From Bacillota bacterium (GTDB taxonomy: Bacteria; Bacillota; Clostridia; Acetivibrionales; DTU013), in assembly GCA_023433505.1 (NCBI GenBank), contig JAEZCO010000012.1, positions 62,001-126,000 of the forward strand: DNA of 64,000 nt, written 5' to 3'. The notes beneath the pieces are model-generated. The model worked only from the letters and a program-made list of their open reading frames with translations, ran no database searches and was not told the origin of the DNA. The position numbers and the translations under genes were made by a program. Positions 18,265 through 25,337 of the stretch are shown piece by piece; position 1 is the first letter of the stretch; the number at the start of each line of letters is the position of its first letter.

Positions 18265-18338
18265 GCGGGTGTAGTTCAATGGTAGAACATCAGCCTTCCA
18301 AGCTGATTGCGTGGGTCCGATTCCCATCACCCGCTCCA
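18265..18338 (+). tRNA. tRNA-Gly (TCC anticodon)
   Basis: A 74-base cloverleaf with acceptor arms GCGGGTG/CACCCGC, discriminator T and encoded CCA. The D-arm GTTCAATGGTAGAAC, anticodon loop CTTCCAA (anticodon TCC) and T-loop GGTCCGATTCC are all recognisable. Confidence 0.97.
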
Positions 18339-18341
18339 TAT

Positions 18342-18418
18342 GTGCCCATAGCTCAGCTGGATAGAGCAACGGATTTCTAATCCGTTGGCCGGGGGTTCGA
18401 ATCCCTCTGGGCACGCCA
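18342..18418 (+). tRNA. tRNA-Arg (TCT anticodon)
   Basis: A 77-base cloverleaf with acceptor arms GTGCCCA/TGGGCAC, discriminator G and encoded CCA. It has the D-arm GCTCAGCTGGATAGAGC, anticodon loop TTTCTAA (anticodon TCT) and T-loop GGTTCGAATCC. It lies three bases after tRNA-Gly. The region after it is the start of a long accessory stretch; tRNA-Arg genes are common integration sites. Confidence 0.97.
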
Positions 18419-18422
18419 AAGT

Positions 18423-18454
18423 AAACCCGCTAATCTCTAAAGATAGCGGGTTTT
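18423..18454 (+). terminator. Terminator of the tRNA operon
   Basis: A 10-pair stem AAACCCGCTA/TAGCGGGTTT with an 11-base loop and T-rich tail, 4 bases after tRNA-Arg. Confidence 0.9.
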
Positions 18455-18584
18455 GTTATATTTTTCCGATGGTTTACATAAAACATTTATGACTACTATT
18501 TGGCTACTACAAGATAATAAAAGTTATCGAGAAATAAAAGAGGCAATGTTAGCTTGATAGAGGGGAAGTGAAATACGGGGCAGT

Positions 18585-18888
18585 GTGTTTCAAAACTCCG
18601 ACCAAAGCGTAGAAATTTCATTTTCAGGTGATGAATTTCGTATACGACGCACAGCCGACCCAGAAAGCCCGTTCTTCAGTGTAAGTTATTTGGATGGTAC
18701 AACAGACATATTGGCAAACAGCTGCATTATTGGGCAGTAAGTCAACTACACAGACAGCCGGAGGGACGTACACAACCAATGAACAGGTTATGCTGAGTAA
18801 TCTTAAGGCAGATGGACAAAGCTTATACAACAAAGTGGACGGAATGCTTAATAAACTGACCGCTTATGGCATATTTGAAATTGTGTAA
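18585..18888 (+). pseudogene. Frameshifted remnant of an unknown gene
   Basis: Two overlapping plus-strand frames read like pieces of one coding sequence. The first has VEISFSGDEFRIRRTADPES and ends at 18740. The second contains GGTYTTNEQVMLSNLKADGQ and ends at 18888. Neither has a ribosome site or a complete length. I do not recognise the family. A decayed gene from a mobile element inserted at tRNA-Arg is the most economical reading, but is inference. Apart from these fragments I see nothing else in 18455-19080. Confidence 0.35.
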
Positions 18889-19183
18889 AAGTTATAGTTT
18901 GACGGTCCTAGCAGCAGCTGGCGTTTGTTTTTTATTTGTTATTATACTTCTTTTATTACTGGTGCTCTTAAGCCCGATAGGCCCGGCAGCTATTTTGCCG
19001 TGAAGCTCCACCTCCAAGAGATAGTATATTCAGGAGGACCTTGCAGTATGTGATCGCTGATGCCTATGACTTATTTTTTTATTGCAGATAATCATGTTAT
19101 TATGATATCATTGTGGACAGAGGTAATCGGTAAAAGCAGGTGTGGTTGTCACCTCATTCCCCAAAGGAAGGGGGTGATGCGGT

Positions 19184-19294
19184 ATGAATACATATGAGAC
19201 AATATCTCTAATGATAGCGTTTTCAATATTTACAGTATCGCTGGTCACCTTGGTAGTGCATATAATCAAAGCGCTATCAAGCCAAAAAAAATAA
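19184..19294 (+). CDS. Holin-like type I toxin (TxpA/Hol_Tox type), 36 residues
   Basis: A small hydrophobic peptide starts MNTYETISLMIAFSIF and continues with a single membrane helix to a Lys-containing tail (ALSSQKK). The start MxTYExxSLMIxF is typical of putative holin-like toxins such as TxpA/BsrE of Bacillus. The ribosome site GGAAGGGGGTGAT is very strong, as usual in type I toxins. A TATGAT -10-like sequence lies at 19101-19106. An opposing small RNA gene with its own promoter overlaps the 3' end. Family members permeabilise or depolarise the membrane when not silenced by the antisense RNA. Confidence 0.82.
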   Translation: MNTYETISLMIAFSIFTVSLVTLVVHIIKALSSQKK

Positions 19295-19378
19295 TCACCC
19301 TGCCCGTCATGCAGAGTGATTATGCTTAAATAATCCGTTCTCGTGGCAACCGCACCATGCGGTACCGATTGCCTCTTT
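19284..19378 (-). ncRNA. Antisense antitoxin RNA (RatA-like), predicted
   Basis: On the minus strand a sigma-A promoter (TTTACA at 19407-19412, 16-base spacer, TATAAT at 19385-19390) points at the toxin gene. An RNA starting near 19378 would end at a strong terminator: stem GTGATTAT/ATAATCAC (19316-19323 with 19291-19298), then seven T (complement of 19284-19290). The RNA would be about 95 bases and would pair with the toxin mRNA 3' end. Its 5' part folds as GGCAATCG/CGGTTGCC with an inner ACC/GGT stem. Ends are predicted, not measured. Confidence 0.72.
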
Positions 19379-19718
19379 ATCTATATTATAGCACAAATTA
19401 CCTGATTGTAAACTTTATTATTATATTTGTAAATTAAAATCCGCAGTTGCGATGTGCAGAAGGTTACAAAAAACGGAGAATGGAGTTGTAAATCTTTATT
19501 CTCACGGGCTGACCAGGCGGCTTGTCCAGGTCTTGTTCTCTTGAATTTGTCCTGGTTGAAGAGTATAATTATTCCAGTAGAATAAATTCTTTTCTGGCCG
19601 TTTGTGTTAGCGGTGTGGGAGTTTAAAAATTTATAATTTAATAACTAATTTATGTTGACAGCAAAATAGTATACCGCCCAAAAAATAATTTTGGAGACCC
19701 TGCATTTTCGAACGGAAA

Positions 19719-19747
19719 TTGAAGGGTAAACGTTTTTCACTTATGCT
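19719..19747 (+). promoter_or_regulatory. Promoter of the AraC fusion gene
   Basis: TTGAAG (19719-19724), 17-base spacer, TATGCT (19742-19747), 27 bases before the coding start. The rest of 19391-19718 shows no gene that I can support. Confidence 0.5.
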
Positions 19748-19774
19748 AAAATAATTTGCAAGGGAGGAACGCAA

Positions 19775-21946
19775 ATGGGTTGGCATGATCGTATGAACCG
19801 AGCCGTTGAGTATATTGAAAACAATCTTGCTAGCAAAATTGATATGGATAAAGCAGCGCAATTTGTTTATCAGTCCGTAGCGGGTTTTCAGAGAACGTTC
19901 TCGATTGTAACCGATATGTCCGTTTCGGAATATGTAAGAAGGCGGAGGTTGAGCCTGGCCGTGTTTGAGCTGCAAAACAGCAATGCAAAGGTAATTGACA
20001 TAGCACTTAAATACGACTACGATTCACCGGACGCTTTTACGCGGGCGTTTAAAGAAATTTATGGACTGCCGCCGTCAGTGGCAAGGGATGGATTCGCTGA
20101 ACTAAAGCCGTTTCCTCGCATTTCTTTCTATATGTCTATAAAGGGGGATGTAGTAATGGAAGCATATGATGAAAACAGCGGCATGCAGATTATTAACATG
20201 TATTATGAGCGTATGCCCGCTTTCAGGCTGATTGGAAAACGATATACTTCCGTTGACCTGGACGCTGAGGGGATGTTAGGCGACAGGTTTAACGACTGGT
20301 TTCAAAACGGCTGGTTCAACTTTCTATTTAGTTTGGGTGGCTTGCCGGGTCATGAATATACTGCTCTCTGCGCTTACGAAAACAAGAGGACGATGGCATG
20401 GTGGATCGGCGTGTTTGCACCTGAAAACACACCTGTGCCGGAGGACTTTTCATTCGTGGATTTTCCGGCTGGAATTGTAGGTATGTGCTGGATGCGTGGC
20501 TACAGGCACACCGGTGAGATATTTTCAAATGTCTCCTTTGACAAATGTAAAAAAAAGTTATTAGACGCTGGCAATACATTCAAAACGGATTTTAACGGTG
20601 ATATATGTCAATGGAGCTTTCAACGCTATGATAATACCCGATTCTTCACTCCGGACAGCGATGGCAAGGTAATTATGGATTACGGCGTTTATCTTGTGGA
20701 AACAGAAGAGATAGAACAAGCTATGCTCGCCAGAGAAAAAGCCGGTATATTTAACGCGACCGAGACTTCCGTAAAGCCGGTAACAGAACCTCTGTCAACT
20801 GTCAAGCCCCCAGATATACGGATTGAGGGGGTTGCTCCTTATTATGTCGATGCTCAAAGCAACTTGCTTTTTTGCGCGTTAACAACAGTTTTGTTAAAAC
20901 TCGACAACATCAACGAATCTACCCCCTATTTTTGCCAAAAGCAGAATGGAGTGTGTAACGACTGCGGAAATTGCGGGGATAAGCCAAACATTCACAAACA
21001 CCATTTAAGCCTCTACCATTTCTTGGTCACTGTATCAGGCGTTGGGTTTATGATAGCGGACCGCAATGAAAACGAAAACTATGACTTAAAAACAATTCCC
21101 GGCATAATGCCGCCGCTACTAGAGGACAGACTAGATTTTGCAATGAAAGCAAGCGGGATAGCCTATACCTGCCCACAAAAAAATATGGGCGAAAAGAGAA
21201 TATTCGGGCAGATCAAAGAATCTATCAGAATGGATAAGCCCGTGCTGATGAAGCTCGGCTGCGGTCCCGACTGGAGCGTTATAACCGGTTATAACGAGGA
21301 AACCGGCGCGGTTTATGGATTGGACGCAAGCCGCCATTTTAAAGACGGCAAAGGCACATTCGCGGGAAACAGCCTGTTGCATACGGAAGACGGGCTTTTT
21401 GCGTTAACTGACTGGTTCAAATATATGAAAAAAATCGTCATCGCCGTAGGCAAAATAGAAAAACTTAGTTTCAATGAACTAATTGAACGGGTTATCAGTC
21501 AATTAGAAGCGCCGGACAACGGTGTGAAGTCCGTAATTCCCAGGATGATTAACTCAATCCTACCTGAAAACGCACGAGGCGTAGCTGATTTCTTAAACAT
21601 GTCTCAAGGGTATATGATGGAAGCGCGCTGGCACGCTGGGGAGTGTTTCACTTCAACTTTACAGCGTGAAGCAAAAGACCAGAAGGAACGGGACGTCTTG
21701 CGGGAATGCGCTGGGCACTGTTTCGAAATACACGATATATGCTGGAAAATACGGGGTCAGCTTGGCATAGGCCCTCATACTGATTTTGGTCTGCCAAACC
21801 TCATCAGTCAAATGATGCTTGATAAAACTAGGCAGGAAACGTTAAAGGATTTATTCGGGCAAATCTGGGAAAACGATCATGCTGTTTTACATTTATTAAG
21901 GACAGTAGTAAAGCAGGAACTAAAAACAATTATGAACAAACATTAG
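19775..21946 (+). CDS. AraC-family regulator fused to GyrI-like and large C-terminal domain
   Basis: An unusually long regulator of 723 residues. Residues 1-110 form an AraC-type double helix-turn-helix at the N-terminus, with the second helix pair VIDIALKYDYDSPDAFTRAF. Residues about 145-310 look like a GyrI/AraC effector-binding domain (YYERMPAFRLIGKRYTSVD, with aromatic-rich strands). From about 345 a third region begins: NLLFCALTTVLLKL, a cysteine cluster CQKQNGVCNDCGNCGDK, then GPDWSVITGYNEETGAVYGL. This middle portion resembles the C39-like/BtrH N-terminal peptidase-like fold, suggesting ligand sensing rather than proteolysis. An AGGGAGGAACGC ribosome site precedes the ATG. Related AraC proteins sense drugs or other small molecules; the ligand is unknown. 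Confidence 0.8.
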   Translation: MGWHDRMNRAVEYIENNLASKIDMDKAAQFVYQSVAGFQRTFSIVTDMSVSEYVRRRRLSLAVFELQNSNAKVIDIALKYDYDSPDAFTRAFKEIYGLPPSVARDGFAELKPFPRISFYMSIKGDVVMEAYDENSGMQIINMYYERMPAFRLIGKRYTSVDLDAEGMLGDRFNDWFQNGWFNFLFSLGGLPGHEYTALCAYENKRTMAWWIGVFAPENTPVPEDFSFVDFPAGIVGMCWMRGYRHTGEIFSNVSFDKCKKKLLDAGNTFKTDFNGDICQWSFQRYDNTRFFTPDSDGKVIMDYGVYLVETEEIEQAMLAREKAGIFNATETSVKPVTEPLSTVKPPDIRIEGVAPYYVDAQSNLLFCALTTVLLKLDNINESTPYFCQKQNGVCNDCGNCGDKPNIHKHHLSLYHFLVTVSGVGFMIADRNENENYDLKTIPGIMPPLLEDRLDFAMKASGIAYTCPQKNMGEKRIFGQIKESIRMDKPVLMKLGCGPDWSVITGYNEETGAVYGLDASRHFKDGKGTFAGNSLLHTEDGLFALTDWFKYMKKIVIAVGKIEKLSFNELIERVISQLEAPDNGVKSVIPRMINSILPENARGVADFLNMSQGYMMEARWHAGECFTSTLQREAKDQKERDVLRECAGHCFEIHDICWKIRGQLGIGPHTDFGLPNLISQMMLDKTRQETLKDLFGQIWENDHAVLHLLRTVVKQELKTIMNKH

Positions 21947-22109
21947 TGTGGGATTACGGATTAGGATATTCCGCATCTTGAATAGAGAGGTATTATGGAC
22001 ACAGATATTCATAAGACAGACCATTTCTGCCTCAAGAAGTCTTATGCCAAATGAATGCCTGAAGCTTTGAAATCTACATCGGGTATAGTAACCGGAACAG
22101 CTCCGTTTA

Positions 22110-22406
22110 GGCAACGGCGTTCGCGTTTCCATTAGTATTAATGCAACTATTTCTTTGGACGTAAGCGATGACGGCGACAGTATAAAGATTGACCTGAGCG
22201 CAACCTTTGTGGAAGAGCTTGCACGTTTTAATGTTAGAACAAAACCTGGGTTAACGCCGGTCAAAATTAGAGAAAGCCTATGTGAGAGAGCGCTGGATCT
22301 GTGCGATGCCTGCTATGATGAGGAAAGCGGCTATGGCGAGCGCTTATTTGAGAGCCTCCCATTCCGATTGCCTGAATCCGGCCAAAACAAAATCATTTCC
22401 GACTAA
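22110..22406 (+). pseudogene. Remnant of an unknown coding sequence
   Basis: An open frame without a credible start reads GNGVRVSISINATISLDVSD and on through VEELARFNVRTKPGL to 22406. Its 3' end overlaps the opposing ArsC-like gene. Composition and codon use look like real protein, but I recognise no family and see no ribosome site. Likely a 3' fragment of a gene broken when this region was assembled. Confidence 0.3.
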
Positions 22407-22691
22407 AATCGGACGCTTCACTAGCATGCCATTGGTGGCGAGCAAGCGAAGCTGTTCTTCTTCGGTCATGGCAGCCAGCCTGTCTTTTAATTCAAGGGAC
22501 TTATACAACAGTCCACTGGTATTAAAAAAGCTTTTGAGCGGCAGACCGCTTTTTTCATACCATGTTTTCAGTTCATCATAACTTGGGTTGTCTGTTTTAA
22601 TATCACGAAAATTATAAGAAATTTTATTGTCATCCAGCCATTTCTGTACTTTCTGGCAAGTTGTGCATTTAGGGTAGCAGACAAACAGCAT
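22344..22691 (-). CDS. ArsC/Spx family protein (YffB-like)
   Basis: Thioredoxin-fold protein of 115 residues. The N-terminus has the redox motif CTTC (C9-x-x-C12) in FVCYPKCTTCQK. RPILVGNDFVLAGFRQSEW near the C-terminus matches the ArsC/Spx family end, with the conserved arginine before the cis-proline. ArsC-type members reduce arsenate; Spx-type members bind RNA polymerase; YffB-like ones have no settled role. No arsR, acr3 or other arsenic gene is adjacent, so an arsenate reductase label would be too strong. The ribosome site CAGGAGG lies before the ATG. Confidence 0.85.
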   Translation of the reverse strand: MLFVCYPKCTTCQKVQKWLDDNKISYNFRDIKTDNPSYDELKTWYEKSGLPLKSFFNTSGLLYKSLELKDRLAAMTEEEQLRLLATNGMLVKRPILVGNDFVLAGFRQSEWEALK

Positions 22692-22868
22692 GCAAAAATC
22701 CTCCTGGTATATATGATTGGCGTTTAACTTTATAGTTCCGGCAACATCACTAAACCGTGAATATTATATCACTTTTTTCATGTTTTTTACCATGATAATC
22801 GTAACAAAAACAGCGTCGATTTTAAAAAACACTCTTGCAAAATTTCCATCCAAGATATAAAATAATAT

Positions 22869-22882
22869 CGAACAAATGTTCG
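22869..22882 (+). promoter_or_regulatory. LexA (SOS) box before the Y-family polymerase
   Basis: CGAAC-AAAT-GTTCG is a perfect match to the Bacillus/Clostridium LexA operator CGAAC-N4-GTTCG. TTGCAA and TATAAA-like promoter elements lie just upstream, so LexA would block the polymerase operon until DNA damage. Confidence 0.9.
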
Positions 22883-23046
22883 ACGTGAGAGGTTACTGTG
22901 GGATGGTGAATAATGATATGATGAGGCAAATACAAAGTGTCGGCCCGCCCGCAAACTGGATTTGTCTAGCACCTTACATCCTATAAATGGTCAAATGCCA
23001 ATTTGCCGAGCAGATATTTTTTGAAGGAGGCGGCCGAAGAATAAAC

Positions 23047-24570
23047 ATGAAGAACAGAACCTATATCGCTATCGACTTAAAATCATTCTATGCTTCGGTT
23101 GAGTGTGTGGAACGAGGGCTTGATCCGCTGACCACTAACCTTGTTGTCGCTGACGCAAGCCGCACCGAAAAAACCATTTGTCTCGCCGTCTCTCCCTCCC
23201 TCAAAGCATATGGCATTCCCGGGAGAGCGAGGCTGTTTGAGGTCGTGCAGAAGGTCAAGGAAGTAAATGCGGCACGGCTGTGCAAAGCACCGGGGCGAAC
23301 CTTTTCCGGCGCTTCCTTCAGCGATACTGAGTTGAAATCCTCACCGAGTATCTCACTGGACTACATTGCTGCTCCGCCGAGAATGGCGTATTATATAAGG
23401 TACAGCACGCGGATTTACAATATCTACTTGAAGTACATCGCACCCGAAGATATTCATGTCTACTCCATCGACGAAGTATTCATTGATGCTACCGATTATC
23501 TGAACACCTACAATCTTTCAGCCCGTGAGTTTGCCACGAAAATAATTCTGGATATTTTTAAAACGACCGGCGTTACAGCAACAGCGGGAATTGGCACAAA
23601 CCTTTACCTTAGCAAGATCGCAATGGATATTCAGGCAAAGCGCATTCCGATGGATCAAAACGGCGTGCTGATCGCTGAACTGGACGAAATGAGCTACCGT
23701 CGCTTGCTGTGGTCACACCGGCCGCTAATAGACTTTTGGCGCGTTGGAAGAGGATATGCCAGGAAGCTGGAGGAGCATGGGTTCTTTACGATGGGAGATA
23801 TCGCAAGATGCTCTCTCGGTAAATCTACCGATTACTACAAGGAGGATTTACTGTACAAGCTGTTCGGCATCAACGCTGAGCTGCTGATCGACCATGCGTG
23901 GGGGTGGGAGTCATGCACCATTGCCGATATTAAAGCGTATAAGCCAAGCACAAACAGTGTTGGGTCGGGGCAGGTACTGCAATATGCCTATCCCTTTGAC
24001 AAAGCGAAGCTGGTCGTGCGGGAAATGACCGATCTGCTGGTACTTGATCTGGTGGACAAAAGGCTTGTGGCCGACCAGCTCGTTTTGATGGTAGGCTATG
24101 ATGTTGAAAATCTGTCAAACCCGGAGATAAAGAAATCATATCACGGGGCGATCACCACTGACTACCACGGACGCGCTGTTCCGAAATCTGCGCATGGCTC
24201 GGCCAATCTTGGCAGGCAGACTTCCTCTACAAAGCTGATTCTGGATGCCGTCACAGAGCTGTTTGAACGTATTGTTGACGAAAACCTCCTGGTCCGAAGA
24301 GTCAACATCACAGCAAATCATGTTGTTGATGAGGCAACTGTTCAAAAGACGGACGACTTTGAACAGCTTGATCTCTTTACGGATTATGTGGCTGCACAGA
24401 CGAAAAAAGAGGATGAAGAAGCCGAGCTTGCACGAGAAAAAAGGGTGCAGAAAGCAATGCTGGAGATAAAAAAGAGACACGGCAAGAACGCCATTCTAAA
24501 GGGTATGAATCTGGAGGATGGCGCTACCACAGTAGACCGGAACAGGCAGATAGGAGGGCACAAGGCATGA
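23047..24570 (+). CDS. Y-family DNA polymerase (UmuC/ImpB type)
   Basis: Translesion DNA polymerase of 507 residues in the UmuC/DinB superfamily. Palm acidic residues are visible in AIDLKSFYASVECVERG and in YSIDEVFIDATDYL. The HhH region follows (TATAGIGTNLYLSKIAMDI), then the little-finger domain. The C-terminus is Lys/Glu-rich. The ATG at 23047 follows GAAGGAGGCGGCCG; an in-frame ATG at 22987 would add 20 residues with no ribosome site. Its stop overlaps the next gene (ATGA), and a LexA box lies 165 bases upstream. This polymerase/YolD pair occurs often on plasmids and integrative elements of Clostridia. Confidence 0.93.
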   Translation: MKNRTYIAIDLKSFYASVECVERGLDPLTTNLVVADASRTEKTICLAVSPSLKAYGIPGRARLFEVVQKVKEVNAARLCKAPGRTFSGASFSDTELKSSPSISLDYIAAPPRMAYYIRYSTRIYNIYLKYIAPEDIHVYSIDEVFIDATDYLNTYNLSAREFATKIILDIFKTTGVTATAGIGTNLYLSKIAMDIQAKRIPMDQNGVLIAELDEMSYRRLLWSHRPLIDFWRVGRGYARKLEEHGFFTMGDIARCSLGKSTDYYKEDLLYKLFGINAELLIDHAWGWESCTIADIKAYKPSTNSVGSGQVLQYAYPFDKAKLVVREMTDLLVLDLVDKRLVADQLVLMVGYDVENLSNPEIKKSYHGAITTDYHGRAVPKSAHGSANLGRQTSSTKLILDAVTELFERIVDENLLVRRVNITANHVVDEATVQKTDDFEQLDLFTDYVAAQTKKEDEEAELAREKRVQKAMLEIKKRHGKNAILKGMNLEDGATTVDRNRQIGGHKA

Positions 24571-24995
24571 CGAGGACATACGACGACATCATCAATCTGC
24601 CGCACCATGTCTCTGTGACACGGCCTCATATGACAGCTATTGACCGGGCGGCTCAGTTTTCCCCCTTCGCCGCACTGACCGGCTATGACGCCGCCATTAA
24701 AGAAACCGCAAGACTGACTGACGAGAGAGTAGAATTGGACGAATATATGCAGGACGATTTAAGTGATAGGCTGCAAATCTTAGCGGATCGGATTAAAGAG
24801 CATCCCGCAATCGAAGTCACCTACTTTCATCCGGATGCAAGGAAGAATGGCGGTGCCTACTTTGCTGCTATCAGTATGGCTAAAAAGATAGACGAATATG
24901 GACGCGTTGTCGTTATGACCGATGGCACAGCGATCCCCATTGATAAAATCATCAGCATAGATGGGCAAATATTCAAAACCGTGTGTGATGGATAA
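24567..24995 (+). CDS. YolD-like protein
   Basis: A 142-residue protein translationally coupled to the polymerase gene by a four-base overlap. YolD-like proteins accompany UV-resistance polymerases such as UvrX and are predicted accessory factors, perhaps UmuD-like; no activity is established. The N-terminal part contains the family's MTAIDRAAQFSPFAALTGYD, and the C-terminal part (YFHPDARKNGGAYFAAISMA) is the small-barrel-like region. It shares the SOS promoter. Confidence 0.85.
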   Translation: MTRTYDDIINLPHHVSVTRPHMTAIDRAAQFSPFAALTGYDAAIKETARLTDERVELDEYMQDDLSDRLQILADRIKEHPAIEVTYFHPDARKNGGAYFAAISMAKKIDEYGRVVVMTDGTAIPIDKIISIDGQIFKTVCDG

Positions 24996-25337
24996 ATAAC
25001 GATAAATTCCAATTTACCGGTAAGATTCTAACAACGGAATACCAATAAAAGATTATGATATTGTTTAAAGATGAGGTAGTATACTATTTTCTGCATGCAG
25101 GGAGTCACGGCTCTTTAAAATTTAACTCTCTCCACTTTAATTATATCATAGAGAGAATCGTAAATATAGACTATTTGTTCTCATTTACCAATGCTATAAT
25201 TCAATAGTAAGTTAATGGATATATAGCGGATATGCAAAAGGTACACTATAGGCTAGTACGGTTTGCCGGTAAATCGTTTTAGCTTTAAGGATACTCTTTG
25301 GAATAGGGTGGCAGATAATGTTAAAGAAGGGAAATAT

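Noticed and set aside
19100..19415. A par (Fst/RNAII)-type locus
   Set aside because: The repeats are inverted in DNA, giving similar rather than complementary RNA leaders; the peptide is of the Hol_Tox type.
22344..22691. Calling the ArsC-like gene an arsenate reductase
   Set aside because: The CxxC spacing and lack of ars neighbours leave Spx/YffB-type functions equally possible.
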